Shown here: piece after piece, positions 1-8,891 of the stretch
Layout of the letters: each line of letters begins with the position of its first letter
How positions within the stretch are numbered: the stretch's first letter is position 1
Source of the DNA: Rubripirellula sp.
GTDB taxonomy: Bacteria; Planctomycetota; Planctomycetia; Pirellulales; Pirellulaceae
DNA: 64,000 bases
Direction: 5' to 3'
NCBI GenBank assembly: GCA_029213145.1
Contig: JARGNK010000002.1
Span: forward strand, 1-64,000
The notes under the pieces: model-generated
What the model saw: the letters and a program-made list of their open reading frames with translations, nothing else
Told to the model about the DNA's origin: nothing
Database searches by the model: none
Translations under genes and position numbers: made by a program

Positions 1-2
1 CA

Positions 3-1313
3 ATCCAATCGCAGCACAATCACGCTGGACACAACCACGCGATGCCCGGCATGACGCAGGCCCGCGAAGCGACGCAAGCAGGGCCGCATGGCGGCAGTTT
101 GAAACAAACCGGCAACCTGCAAATCGAAACGATTGTTTCGCAAGGCGGGCTGAAAATGTTCGTCTACGACCGCGCTGGTCAGCCGGTATCGGTTGACCGG
201 GGACGTGGTGCCGTTTCAGTACGAGTCGAAGGCAATGCGAAACGCTATCGCTACGACCTGTTGCCCGATGGCAAAGGAGCGTTGACCGCTCCTGTGAACT
301 TGTCGCAAATCGCTGGTCGACAGGTTGACGTCGATGTGCAATTGGTCGGTATTGCGGCCAGCACAATCTCTTTCAACGAAGTCGCAACCGTTCCGGCCAG
401 CGAGCAACAACTGGCAGCCGCGGCGATCGCACGACAAAAAATCTGCCCCGTCAGCGGAAAGCCGCTCGGCAGCATGGGTGATCCCGTCGCAGTCGATGTC
501 AACGGACAGAAGCTCTACGTTTGCTGTGCAGGCTGTGTGAACGCGGTCAAGTCGGACCCGGCTAAGTATGCCGCCGGTCGCCCGCAGATCACGGTCACCA
601 CCGCGACCCAATCCGATGCAGCAGCCATTGCCACCCAGAAGGTTTGTCCCGTGATGGATGAACCGCTCGGTGGTATGGGGACACCGATCAAGGTGATGGT
701 TGGTGACAAGCCGATCTATCTGTGCTGCAAGGGATGCATCAAAAAGATTCAGGCCGAGCCAGCGAAGTATTTGGCGATGGTTTATGGCAACGGGACGCAA
801 AGCCGTGGCCAGCCTGCTGCCACGACGACGGCAAAGATCACTGTCTCGACCTCAACCCAAGCCGACGCAGCGGCCATCGCGGCCCAGAAGACCTGCCCCG
901 TCATGGATGAACCTCTCGGTGGCATGGGTACGCCGATCAAGGTGATGGTCGGCGATAAGCCGATCTATCTGTGCTGCAAAGGCTGCATCAAAAAGATTCA
1001 GGCCGAGCCAGCGAAGTATTTGGCAATGGTTTACGGAAGCGGTAATCAAGCGTCCGTTCCCGCAGGTACCGAACAAGTTCGGGAAGGCATTTTCAAAGTG
1101 GTTGCTGACGACGCACCGTTCATTGCCGCACAAAAGAAATGCCCTGTGATGGACGAGCCGCTTGATGCGATGGGTGGACCGTACAAAGTCAACGCAGCGG
1201 GCAAAGCGATCTACATCTGTTGCCCTGGATGCGCGAAGAAGATTGCGGCCGAGCCGCAAAAGTGGTTGGCTGTTCTGAAGTCTCAAGGAGTCGATGCTCC
1301 ATTGATTCGTTAA
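3..1313 (+). CDS. Multi-YHS/TRASH-like metal-binding protein (5' end outside window)
   Basis: The frame is open to the left edge, and the residues before the first ATG in the window (base 42) are His-rich (HNHAGHNH), so the gene probably starts upstream. Counting from base 42, four copies of a roughly 45-residue module start near residues 133, 200, 282 and 365. Each has the pattern CPV-x4-PL-x2-MG, then a YxCCxGC knuckle and a KY/KW-L tail, like YHS/TRASH metal-binding domains. Copies 2 and 3 are almost identical in DNA, which points to recent duplication. The roughly 130 residues before them form a beta-rich region with no recognised domain. Next to a copper ATPase and copper-storage protein, a copper (or other soft metal) binding or trafficking role is inferred. 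Confidence 0.75.
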   Translation: MQSQHNHAGHNHAMPGMTQAREATQAGPHGGSLKQTGNLQIETIVSQGGLKMFVYDRAGQPVSVDRGRGAVSVRVEGNAKRYRYDLLPDGKGALTAPVNLSQIAGRQVDVDVQLVGIAASTISFNEVATVPASEQQLAAAAIARQKICPVSGKPLGSMGDPVAVDVNGQKLYVCCAGCVNAVKSDPAKYAAGRPQITVTTATQSDAAAIATQKVCPVMDEPLGGMGTPIKVMVGDKPIYLCCKGCIKKIQAEPAKYLAMVYGNGTQSRGQPAATTTAKITVSTSTQADAAAIAAQKTCPVMDEPLGGMGTPIKVMVGDKPIYLCCKGCIKKIQAEPAKYLAMVYGSGNQASVPAGTEQVREGIFKVVADDAPFIAAQKKCPVMDEPLDAMGGPYKVNAAGKAIYICCPGCAKKIAAEPQKWLAVLKSQGVDAPLIR

Positions 1314-1447
1314 TCAACTCGGGAGCGAGAACTGCTTGCTTCCGATCTGACTCACGCGGGGGCGGTGTCGCGGCTGATTCACGCAAGTGATGACGTCACC
1401 ACGCCGTCCCTGCCTTTTTGTTTTCAACTTACGACAAGGACGTCGTC

Positions 1448-1723
1448 ATGAAATCGCTATGGAAATATTGCGCAACCGCAGCGATCGTTTTGCCCCTCTC
1501 GCTATCCGCCGGATGCCAATCGCTGCCCTGGGTGGGCAATCGAAAAGACGAACCGGCAATGACCGCTCAGCAGTACGCCGAGCAAGCTGCCGCCAACATT
1601 CAATACGACACGAAGGTTGATTTCGACACTGACTATCAACCGCCCGCAGCAAACTCGTTCACATCCGCTCCCACTTCAGGTTCCTCTCGCTCCTCATCGG
1701 GCGGCGGAAGCTGTTGCCACTAA
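1448..1723 (+). CDS. Small Cys-tailed lipoprotein
   Basis: This 91-residue protein begins at an ATG with AAGGA upstream; an earlier in-frame ATG at 1418 lacks this site. It has a charged N-tip, a hydrophobic stretch and a lipobox L-S-A-G-C with the Cys at residue 23, so it should be an envelope lipoprotein. The C-terminus is Ser/Gly-rich and ends in a CCH motif, a possible metal-binding tail. It follows the YHS-repeat protein by about 130 bases and precedes an acetyltransferase by 20 bases. The family is not recognised; a metal-related envelope role rests on context only. Confidence 0.7.
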   Translation: MKSLWKYCATAAIVLPLSLSAGCQSLPWVGNRKDEPAMTAQQYAEQAAANIQYDTKVDFDTDYQPPAANSFTSAPTSGSSRSSSGGGSCCH

Positions 1724-1742
1724 CGCGGGAGCACGTTCTACC

Positions 1743-2414
1743 ATGAAGTCTCACTCCACACGCTCGATACGTTGGTTGGTGTATCGAGTTGTCCGGCGTG
1801 TTGCGATCGCGAACGTCAGTCACTTCTATCAGTCGCCGATCGACACGATGCCGCGAACGCCGACGCCTGACAGCTACACGATTGGTTCGTGTTCATCCAA
1901 ACGGCTACGAGAACACGCATCCGAGTTGGATTACGCAATCCCAGAGCGGGACTTGGAAATGCTGGACGCCGGTGCAGCCAAATGCTTTGCAGCCTTTCAA
2001 GCCGATTCACTCGCCGGATTTGCTTGGGTCGCCTTTGGAAACATACCTGGTGAAACGAACCACGACGGCAAGCCCGAAACTGGTCTGCCAATCCAACTCT
2101 CCGACGAAGCCGCTTTCGTATTCCAAGTCTTGGTGCTTCCTGCCTACCGAGGACGACGACTGTACGCGGCGATCTTGAGCAGGATGGCCGACGAATTGCA
2201 ACGCGACGGCATCCGACACCTGGTGCTGACGACCGAAGGATCGAACCACAACGCCCTGCGAGCGGTCGAGCGAATGCAATTCCAAAAAGTCGGCCAAGCA
2301 TCGTTCTTTCGCATCGGACCACTCAGTCGATCAACCTACCCGACGCTTTCAAAAGATGTTGGATTCACAATCGGACGATATCTCGGCGACGATACCGCAG
2401 CCCATTCAAGTTAA
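1743..2414 (+). CDS. GNAT-family acetyltransferase
   Basis: This 223-residue protein has a GNAT fold signature in its second half: a strand (FQVLVLPAY), the acetyl-CoA loop region RGRRLYAAIL near residue 138, then a C-terminal strand with SNHNALRAVERMQFQKVG, typical of motif B. The N-terminal 35 residues are basic and may be an extension. The ATG at 1743 has GGGAG upstream and lies just after the lipoprotein gene. An in-frame start at 1617 would overlap that gene and is less likely. The substrate cannot be predicted. The last 9 bases overlap the convergent phosphatase gene. Confidence 0.7.
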   Translation: MKSHSTRSIRWLVYRVVRRVAIANVSHFYQSPIDTMPRTPTPDSYTIGSCSSKRLREHASELDYAIPERDLEMLDAGAAKCFAAFQADSLAGFAWVAFGNIPGETNHDGKPETGLPIQLSDEAAFVFQVLVLPAYRGRRLYAAILSRMADELQRDGIRHLVLTTEGSNHNALRAVERMQFQKVGQASFFRIGPLSRSTYPTLSKDVGFTIGRYLGDDTAAHSS

Positions 2415-3857
2415 CTGAGCCACCAACAGCGTGGTGTCATCGAAGGCCTTGCGCCCCTTGCGGAACGTTTCGATGGACGACTCAAACGCTTCAACCAGTT
2501 CCCGAGCGTTGCAGCGTTTGACCGTGTTCATCAACTGCTCAATCCGCTCGGTTCCGTACTGTTCTTCACTCGGGTCAAACGCTTCGGTCACTCCGTCGCT
2601 AACAATGACTAAACGGGCCGCATCGCCGAGCTGGATTGTTTCTTCGCTGTAGCGGGTATCCTCTTCGACGCCCAAGATCAGGTCGCCCACATTCAATCGC
2701 ACCGGTGTTTCGCGTCCAATCTGCAAGAACGGCAGTTCATGGCCTGCATTGGCGTAGGTCAGTTGTCGCCTTTTTGGGTCAACGACCAGTAGCGTCATCG
2801 TCGCAAAGTGTCCCATCATCACGTACTCGCAGTATCGCTCGTTGACATCTGTCAGAATCTGGGCAGGGCTGGACGATTTCTTTGCCGCTTCCGACACAAA
2901 CGCCTTCAACAACGTCGCCGCCATCGCGGCCGGCACGCCGTGTCCCGATACGTCCGCGACGCACAGTAGATATTGCCCATCGGACAATGGAATCACGTCG
3001 TAGTAGTCACCGCCAACATCATCGGCCGGCTCGAACAACTCGGCGACGTCGATTCCAACCAATCCATTCACCGTCGGTCGTAAGTTCTGTTGAATTTGAC
3101 GTGCCTTTTCCATGTGAACGCGATGGTCGCGCTGAGCGTGATCCAGAGTTTCAGTCATCGAATTGATCTGATCAGCCAGATAACTCAGTTCTCGACAGCT
3201 TCGAGTACGTGCAATCACGCTTAGGTCTCCGGCGGCAACACTCCGCAGCGCCGAAACGAAACCTTGGATTGGTTTGGCGATCAATTGCCGTAATACAGCG
3301 CTGACCACGAAGGCCGTAATCCCTCCCAGCAATAGGACTCCGAACATTTGGATCAGCAGCGAGCGGCGTGTTGCGCCCACAACGGCTGAATGTTTCTCGG
3401 AAATGTAGACCGTGCCTGCTGGCCCAGTGAATGAACCTACAACGAGCGCGCCGGTGGCATTTGATCTGGCGAGGGTTGAATCAACAGTCGATCGCATTGC
3501 CAGGAGCATTTCGTCGGAAGCGTGCCCATGCGAGACAGCTTGGTACGGAAGCCCTCGCCAATCCGCAGCAATATGGTGACCGGGCGAATCGTCAGTATTC
3601 ATTCGAGCGCAGACATTGTCGACTAGATTTTGAATCGCCTCGCCGCCGTTGGATTCAGCGACCAACAGTGATTCGTACATCGTTTTCGCTTCTTCGGTCA
3701 ACGCGATCTGCTTCTCTTTCAAATGCCGATCCATCCGTACTCGGTAGTCAACGACAAGAAACAGAACGACAAATCCAAAGAGAATTGCATTGACGAGGAC
3801 AAGCAGTTGCCGGCTAATCGGCAACTGATGCCATCGGTGTTTGAATGTGTCCATCAT
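2406..3857 (-). CDS. HAMP-SpoIIE (PP2C-type) serine phosphatase
   Basis: This is a membrane-bound, RsbU-like regulator. The 483 residues contain a first membrane segment at about 17-38, an extracytoplasmic sensor region of about 125 residues, a second membrane segment at about 168-190, a HAMP linker (to about residue 240) and a C-terminal SpoIIE/PP2C domain. Metal-binding signatures visible in that domain are GGDYYDV and DVSGHG. Such phosphatases dephosphorylate anti-sigma-factor antagonists in partner-switching pathways. No partner gene (STAS or HATPase) is adjacent. The gene converges with the acetyltransferase gene. Confidence 0.88.
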   Translation of the reverse strand: MMDTFKHRWHQLPISRQLLVLVNAILFGFVVLFLVVDYRVRMDRHLKEKQIALTEEAKTMYESLLVAESNGGEAIQNLVDNVCARMNTDDSPGHHIAADWRGLPYQAVSHGHASDEMLLAMRSTVDSTLARSNATGALVVGSFTGPAGTVYISEKHSAVVGATRRSLLIQMFGVLLLGGITAFVVSAVLRQLIAKPIQGFVSALRSVAAGDLSVIARTRSCRELSYLADQINSMTETLDHAQRDHRVHMEKARQIQQNLRPTVNGLVGIDVAELFEPADDVGGDYYDVIPLSDGQYLLCVADVSGHGVPAAMAATLLKAFVSEAAKKSSSPAQILTDVNERYCEYVMMGHFATMTLLVVDPKRRQLTYANAGHELPFLQIGRETPVRLNVGDLILGVEEDTRYSEETIQLGDAARLVIVSDGVTEAFDPSEEQYGTERIEQLMNTVKRCNARELVEAFESSIETFRKGRKAFDDTTLLVAQLT

Positions 3858-3874
3858 GGCACCTTAAACAGAGA

Positions 3875-3904
3875 AGCCGGGCGAGTGTTCAGGCTCGCCC
3901 GGCT
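3875..3904 (-). terminator. Candidate hairpin terminator
   Basis: Perfect 11-bp inverted repeat (AGCCGGGCGAG / CTCGCCCGGCT) with an 8-base loop, 30 bases beyond the stop of the Cys-rich gene at 3934. The following T-tract is weak (TTCTCTGTTT), so termination may be partial. Confidence 0.5.
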
Positions 3905-3933
3905 GATGTGGGATCGAACGGAATCAGAAGCGG

Positions 3934-4344
3934 TTAGCTGAGTTCAGCCGATTTCGATTCCGTTGCACTTGCCGATCCTTTTCCACAGCAGGCCGCACCG
4001 ACGCTGCAGCAGTACGCTCGCGTTGCACAACAGGTCGGTTTGCCTGTTGAACTGGCGATGTCGCTGGTTGCTGCGTTCGTTCCAGCGTGCTTCCCACAGC
4101 ATCGTGCGTTTACCGAGCAGCAATAGGCACGCTTGGCACAACAAGTCGGTTGAGAAGTTGCGCCGGCCACTTCGTCAGTGGTTGCTGTCGGTTCCGCTTG
4201 CTTGCCACAGCACGCCGCTTGGACAGTGCAGCAGTATGCATGCTTGGCACAACACGTCGGCTCAGCCGATGCGGCGGTGCCAACATCACCAGCAGGGACC
4301 AGCGAAACGGCAAACAAAACAGCAGAGAATACAGTCGCTAACAT
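3934..4344 (-). CDS. Secreted CC-repeat protein
   Basis: This 136-residue protein starts with a signal peptide (MLATVFSAVLFAVSLVPAG), the start I choose because GGAG lies just upstream; a longer in-frame start at 4455 would bury the signal. The mature part is three copies of a module PTCCAK-x-AYCC-x4-CCGK, each with three Cys-Cys pairs, separated by Thr/Ala/Ser linkers. No database family is recognised. Paired cysteines in an exported protein beside copper genes suggest soft-metal binding, but a disulfide-rich structural role is also possible. Confidence 0.7.
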   Translation of the reverse strand: MLATVFSAVLFAVSLVPAGDVGTAASAEPTCCAKHAYCCTVQAACCGKQAEPTATTDEVAGATSQPTCCAKRAYCCSVNARCCGKHAGTNAATSDIASSTGKPTCCATRAYCCSVGAACCGKGSASATESKSAELS

Positions 4345-4458
4345 TTTGGAAACTCCAGGATTGATGGCGCAGCCGACATCGACATGCACCGATTTGGGAA
4401 CAGAGACATCTTCATTTTTGAATTGGTCTGGCTTCGCAAGTCGAAGCAGAGCCAACTG

Positions 4459-4839
4459 CTAAATCTGAAGACGAATGTGCCAATCAATCAGAGAGCTGGG
4501 ACGAACCAACGAGACCGACCGCACGAGTGCGACCGACTCCGTCCTCCAGTCAATCCGTAAGAAGTCACTGCGGTCCAAACCGCGAGGCGTCAGATCGTTG
4601 GTGGAAGTTCTCGGCGGCAGCCAAACCGTTAATTCACACGAAGCCATCGCGGGACATTCGTGCAAAGGATCACTGTCACAGCAGCCGTGCCCGACATGCT
4701 GCGGTTGGCAGCACGCATGAAGGCAAGGCTTCGCGTCGTTTGATCCTGCTCGGGCGGCCGGTGAGGACGCCAACAGCACCGCGATCACTGCAAAAGCAGC
4801 AAACAATCGAGTGGCAGCATTGGTGTGACGACGGTTCAT
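4459..4839 (-). CDS. Secreted Cys/His-containing protein of unknown function
   Basis: This 126-residue protein has a clear signal peptide (hydrophobic core AAFAVIAVLLASSPAARA). A Cys/His cluster follows (C-x3-CC-x-P-x-H-x2-H-x-CC-x5-H-x-C), then a C-terminal part without cysteines and rich in Arg, Ser and Leu. I take the ATG at 4839; the longer frame begins with TTG at 4854. It is co-directional with the CC-repeat gene and lies 115 bases upstream of it. The family is unknown; periplasmic metal binding is an inference from the Cys/His cluster and neighbours. Confidence 0.6.
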   Translation of the reverse strand: MNRRHTNAATRLFAAFAVIAVLLASSPAARAGSNDAKPCLHACCQPQHVGHGCCDSDPLHECPAMASCELTVWLPPRTSTNDLTPRGLDRSDFLRIDWRTESVALVRSVSLVRPSSLIDWHIRLQI

Positions 4840-5025
4840 GGCGGACAGTTCCAAGAGCTTTCAGAGGACTCCCACTGAGGGAATCTCTTCTTTGATGCTC
4901 TTTGGATGCACGGCCCCGACGTTTCTTCACGACTTTCTGAAAAAAGATGGGGAGTCTGGAAGGTGGGAGCCTAAACAAGGATGCGTCGCTTCTTCACTGA
5001 CACCTCCGCCACGCCCAGCTTTCCC

Positions 5026-5304
5026 TCACTCGCCGTACTTCCGAAAGACCGTCATCAACTCTTCGATCTTCTCGTCGCGGTCCTTGGCACTGCCACTCTT
5101 GATCGCCTCGCTGACGCAGGATCGGATGTGCTGCTCCAAGACGATTTGGCCGACTTTGTTGAGTGCACCCGTCGCGGCGGACAACTGCATCAGGATATCG
5201 ACGCAGTATTCCTCATCCTCGATCATACGACCAACCGCTTCGACTTGACCGACGACACGTCGAAGTCGGTTGTTGAGCTTCTTTTTCTCGTCGTCGGTCA
5301 GCAT
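5026..5304 (-). CDS. csoR: CsoR-family copper-sensing repressor
   Basis: A 92-residue all-helical protein of the CsoR/RcnR family. From the ATG at 5304, the Cu(I) ligands of CsoR are all present: Cys34, His59 and Cys63 (EQHIRSC). The family represses copper-export genes and releases DNA on binding Cu(I). The gene lies downstream of the P-type ATPase on the same strand, probably in one transcript. The open frame extends 39 residues further upstream, so a start up to 5421 cannot be excluded, but homologous sequence begins near this ATG. The CsoR-box-like site at 7908 is its likely target. Confidence 0.85.
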   Translation of the reverse strand: MLTDDEKKKLNNRLRRVVGQVEAVGRMIEDEEYCVDILMQLSAATGALNKVGQIVLEQHIRSCVSEAIKSGSAKDRDEKIEELMTVFRKYGE

Positions 5305-5424
5305 TCGTGGAGACTTTTGGATAGGCTGGCTTTTCAAGAAGCCCGATTTTAGCGTGATAGGTCGATCGTCGTTAGATGGGTATTGATCGGCTCCTCTAGA
5401 AGCGAAAGCCCGCTTCGACACAGG

Positions 5425-7872
5425 CTAGGTGAGTTTAGCTGCCCGCAATCTCAACGCATTCGCAATCACCGACACACTGCTAAAACTCATCGCTGCTGCT
5501 GCAATCATGGGGCTGAGCAACACGCCGAAGATCGGATACAACAACCCAGCTGCGACCGGAATTCCCAGGGTGTTGTAGATGAAAGCGAAAAACAAGTTCT
5601 GACGAATGTTGCTCATCGTTTTGCGACTCAAGTTTGCCGCCGCAGCCACACCGCGAAGATCGCCACCGACAAGCGTGACACCGGCAGACTCAATCGCAAC
5701 GCCCGTCCCGGTGCCCATGGCGATGCCAACGTTCGCTTCGGCAAGTGCAGGAGCGTCGTTGATCCCATCGCCACACATCGCAATTGTCTTGCCTTCCTGC
5801 TTCAGCTTGCGAACGAAGTCATGCTTTTCCTCGGGCGAAACCCCAGCATGAAATTCGTCGATGCCCAGTTTGGATGCGACGGCTTTCGCGGTCGGTTCGG
5901 CATCGCCGGTCAACATCACCACTCTTAACCCCAGTTCATGCAACGTCTTTAGCGCTGCAGGCGTGCTTTGCTTGATCGGGTCAGTGATGGCGAGAATTGC
6001 CGCCAGCTTGTTGTCGATCGCCACGAACACAACCGTCGCACCTTCGACCTGATGCGATCCCGCTTTGTCTCGCCCCGCATCAACGCCCTCGATGCCTTGT
6101 TCGTCCAACAAGTCAGCCTTGCCAATCAACACATCATGATCATCGACGCGAGCGCGAACGCCACCACCGGTTATACTATTGAATTCACTCGCCTCCACGA
6201 GCTGCAACTCATCCGCCTTCGCTCGGCGAACGACCGCCTGAGCCAACGGATGCTCGCTCTGTGCTTCGACAGCAGAAGCCAACGTCAACACATCGTTCTC
6301 ATTCCAGTCAGCAAACGTCTCGACACCCGTCACTTCCGGTCGTCCCTGCGTCAGTGTGCCTGTCTTGTCGACAACAATCGTGTCAACCTTCTCCATGACT
6401 TCGAGGACTTCAGCGTTCTTGATCAGCACGCCTTCCTTCGCTCCTCGGCCAACACCCACCATCACGGACATCGGCGTCGCCAGCCCCAACGCACACGGGC
6501 AAGCAATGATCAACACCGCAACGGCCGCTACGAACGCATGAGCCAGTTGCGGCTCTGGACCAAACACCGCCCAGCCGATGAACGCTGCCATCGAACAAAC
6601 GATCACCGCCGGCACAAAGTAACGCGCGACCACATCAACCAGTTTCTGAATCGGAGCACGACTCCGCTGTGCGTCCGCAACCATTTGCACGATGCGGTTC
6701 AGAACCGTGTCCCCGCCAACACCGACAGCTTCCATGACGAGCGCACCAGTCTGGTTCAACGTTCCGCCCGTGATTTCGTCACCTTCCACCTTCTTCACCG
6801 GCATCGGCTCGCCCGTCAACATCGACTCGTCAACGCTGCTCGACCCGCTGAGAACTTTCCCATCGACCGGAACTTTCTCGCCAGGACGTACTCGCAGCCG
6901 ATCGCCCTTGTGGACTGAATCGAGCGAGACATCTTCCTCGCCATCGTCTGTGATTCGGTGTGCCGTATCGGGAGCAAGCTTCATGAGTTCGCGAATCGCT
7001 CCGCCCGTCTGCTGTCGTGCTCGCAGTTCCAATACTTGCCCGAGCAACACCAAGGTGATGATCACCGCCGCGGCTTCAAAATAGAGAGGTGGAACACCGT
7101 TCTCAAAGAACGCCTCTGGTATCACACCAGGAAGCAACACGACGACCAAACTGAACAGATACGCCGCCAATGTTCCCACGGCGATCAACGAGAACATGTT
7201 CAAGTTCATCGTGTGAAACGACTTGGCTCCGCGAACCAACAAGGGCCATCCGCACCAAAACACAACCGGCGTCGCCAGCGCCAACTGCAACCAACCAAAC
7301 ACCGTCTGGCTCATCCAATCCGCGACCCGCAATCCGACCATCGGCCCCATCGCGATTACGAGCAATGGCACCGACAACGCGACGCCAACCCAAAAGCGAC
7401 GCTTCATGTCGGCGTACTGATTGTCTTCACCCTCGTCATCCAACGAGACGACCTTCGGCTCCAAGTCCATCCCACAAATCGGGCAGTCGCCGGGGCCGAC
7501 CTGCTCGATTTCAGGGTGCATAGGGCAGGTGTAGATCGCCGTCGGGTCTGCGGGCGCATCGCTCGCCTTGGTCGATGAGTGACCACTGCAGCACGAAGAC
7601 GTGTCCGAGGTTTCCTCGATCTGTACCGCTGCGCCGCCACCGCAACAAGACGAACCGCTTGATGCCTCTTTCTGTGATCGCTTCGCCAGCACCCCCGCAG
7701 GATCATCTTGGAACTTTTCCAAGCACCCGTCGCTGCAAAAAACGTAGTTCTTGCCACCAAACTCAGCCGATCGTGGACTATCCGCCGAAACGGTCATTCC
7801 ACAAACCGGGTCGATCTGCGTTGACGGATCGGCGACCGGCAAGGACGACTCGTGTTTCTTATCGTGGTCCAT
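5425..7872 (-). CDS. copA: Cu(+)-exporting P1B-type ATPase with YHS and heavy-metal-binding N-domain
   Basis: This 815-residue pump would export Cu(I) across the inner membrane. N-terminal metal sites are a YHS domain (about 20-65), a CCGGG/CCSGH segment, and a CPMHPE-x10[11 protein letters not shown] heavy-metal-binding domain (about 112-140), instead of a classical HMA domain. The ATPase core shows the CPC motif ([12 protein letters not shown], about 456), the phosphorylation site DKTGTLT (about 499), the SEHP motif (about 539), MLTGD (about 651) and GDGINDAP (about 700). It diverges from the Csp-like gene and is followed by csoR, so copper-dependent derepression is expected. The symbol reflects function; the exact subfamily is not certain. 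Confidence 0.93.
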   Translation of the reverse strand: MDHDKKHESSLPVADPSTQIDPVCGMTVSADSPRSAEFGGKNYVFCSDGCLEKFQDDPAGVLAKRSQKEASSGSSCCGGGAAVQIEETSDTSSCCSGHSSTKASDAPADPTAIYTCPMHPEIEQVGPGDCPICGMDLEPKVVSLDDEGEDNQYADMKRRFWVGVALSVPLLVIAMGPMVGLRVADWMSQTVFGWLQLALATPVVFWCGWPLLVRGAKSFHTMNLNMFSLIAVGTLAAYLFSLVVVLLPGVIPEAFFENGVPPLYFEAAAVIITLVLLGQVLELRARQQTGGAIRELMKLAPDTAHRITDDGEEDVSLDSVHKGDRLRVRPGEKVPVDGKVLSGSSSVDESMLTGEPMPVKKVEGDEITGGTLNQTGALVMEAVGVGGDTVLNRIVQMVADAQRSRAPIQKLVDVVARYFVPAVIVCSMAAFIGWAVFGPEPQLAHAFVAAVAVLIIACPCALGLATPMSVMVGVGRGAKEGVLIKNAEVLEVMEKVDTIVVDKTGTLTQGRPEVTGVETFADWNENDVLTLASAVEAQSEHPLAQAVVRRAKADELQLVEASEFNSITGGGVRARVDDHDVLIGKADLLDEQGIEGVDAGRDKAGSHQVEGATVVFVAIDNKLAAILAITDPIKQSTPAALKTLHELGLRVVMLTGDAEPTAKAVASKLGIDEFHAGVSPEEKHDFVRKLKQEGKTIAMCGDGINDAPALAEANVGIAMGTGTGVAIESAGVTLVGGDLRGVAAAANLSRKTMSNIRQNLFFAFIYNTLGIPVAAGLLYPIFGVLLSPMIAAAAMSFSSVSVIANALRLRAAKLT

Positions 7873-7907
7873 GATTTCTCCAGGCTGTCAAAAAGTCATT
7901 CTCCAAT

Positions 7908-7938
7908 ATACCCCGTAGTGGTATGCAAGTTGCATACC
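7908..7938. promoter_or_regulatory. CsoR-box-like operator overlapping a perfect palindrome
   Basis: In the divergent copA / csp intergenic region, bases 7908-7924 read ATACCCCGTAGTGGTAT. Its complement ATACCACTACGGGGTAT closely resembles the Bacillus-type CsoR operator (ATACCC-TACGGGGGTAT). It overlaps a perfect 9-1-9 inverted repeat, GGTATGCAA-G-TTGCATACC (7920-7938). Position and sequence fit copper-responsive control of both genes by the csoR product. Confidence 0.7.
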
Positions 7939-7989
7939 GCTAATGCAGCGGCAACGGGGCCGCAACAACAATTTCTAAAGGAGAAACGA

Positions 7990-8322
7990 ATGAGTACCGC
8001 AACCGCATCCATGAAAGAGTGCATCGAAAACTGCCAAGAGTGCCAAACGACCTGTGCTGACATGCTGACCAGTCATTGCCTGTCCGAAGGCGGCGACCAC
8101 GTCGAGCAAACGCACGTCAAGCTGATGCTCGACTGCATCGCGGCCTGTGCTGCCTGCGTCGACTTCATGAGTCGCAATAGCGATCACCATGCGCACTACT
8201 GCAAAGCTTGCGCAGCGATTTGCAAGGCCTGCGCCGACAGCTGTGAGAAGGTCGGAAATATGGACAAGTGCGTCGAATGCTGCCGCAAGTGCCACGAGAG
8301 CTGTTCGTCGATGGCGGCGTAG
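7990..8322 (+). CDS. Csp-like four-helix-bundle copper-storage protein
   Basis: A 110-residue, Cys-rich helical protein with repeated C-x2-C, C-x3-C and C-x6-C spacings (CIENCQECQTTC, CIAACAACVDF, CKACAAICKACADSC, CVECCRKCHESC), typical of the Csp1/Csp3 bundle that fills its core with Cu(I) thiolates. There is no signal peptide, so it should be cytosolic like Csp3. AAGGAG at 7978-7983 supports this ATG. It is transcribed divergently from the copper ATPase across a CsoR-box-like site, and a strong terminator follows. Confidence 0.85.
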   Translation: MSTATASMKECIENCQECQTTCADMLTSHCLSEGGDHVEQTHVKLMLDCIAACAACVDFMSRNSDHHAHYCKACAAICKACADSCEKVGNMDKCVECCRKCHESCSSMAA

Positions 8323-8347
8323 CACCAGCCGAAATCCCAAAACGCAC

Positions 8348-8388
8348 AAAACGCCGACGCCCCGATGTGGGACGCCGGCGTTTTGTTT
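8348..8388 (+). terminator. Rho-independent terminator after the Csp-like gene
   Basis: A 16-bp stem with two mismatches (8348-8363 with 8369-8384, outer arms AAAACGCCG / CGGCGTTTT), loop GATGT, followed by TTTTGTTT. It may also serve the minus-strand phage cluster that ends at 8436. Confidence 0.75.
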
Positions 8389-8435
8389 ATTGCCTTGGTA
8401 GAGTAACGCTATTCGTTTTCGTCAACGGTCGGCGG

Positions 8436-8891
8436 TCACTCGTCGAGGATGCCTGGATAGCTCGGCCAATCGTCGCCCCAGTCTCCGGGATGAACGACGG
8501 GATAATCGGGCATACCAGGATAGGCTTCGCCGGGGTGACCTGGCGGAAGGTTGTCTGGCGCAGAGTAACCCGGCGGGACGTGATAGGGATGGTCCGGCGG
8601 CAGTCGCGGCCAAACGTGAATCGGCGGCGGTGACTCGATCACCACCGGTTCTTCGGGTGGCGGCGGCCAAGGGTAATCGTCTGGCCACCAAGGCGGACGC
8701 GGGCCGGGATCGGGAGTGCCTGGCGGATAGTCGTCGGGCCACACCGGCGGTGGTGGCAATGGCGGCGGAGTGAGAATGATTGGACCGTCGTCGTCTTCCT
8801 CGGGATCGTAGGGTGGTTCGCTGCCGGGCGGATCAAACGGCGGGACGAATGGGTAAGGCGGCATTTCCGGATAGTCGGAAGGATACGTCAT
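8436..8891 (-). CDS. Proline-rich acidic low-complexity protein
   Basis: This 151-residue protein is dominated by Pro, Asp, Tyr and Trp (stretches such as PPPLPPPPVWPDDYPPG and PPWWPDDYPWPPPP), with no signal peptide or membrane segment. The ATG at 8891 overlaps the radical SAM stop by ATGA and has GGAG upstream, so it is translationally coupled and last in the long minus-strand cluster. Sequence looks intrinsically disordered with polyproline helix. Function is unknown; as the final gene of the tail/glycosylation block it might be a minor virion component or a substrate of the upstream radical SAM protein (inference). Confidence 0.6.
   Translation of the reverse strand: MTYPSDYPEMPPYPFVPPFDPPGSEPPYDPEEDDDGPIILTPPPLPPPPVWPDDYPPGTPDPGPRPPWWPDDYPWPPPPEEPVVIESPPPIHVWPRLPPDHPYHVPPGYSAPDNLPPGHPGEAYPGMPDYPVVHPGDWGDDWPSYPGILDE

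Noticed and set aside
5968-6918. A 316-codon plus-strand frame.
   Set aside because: Antisense to the copper ATPase, His/Arg-rich, no domain or ribosome site.
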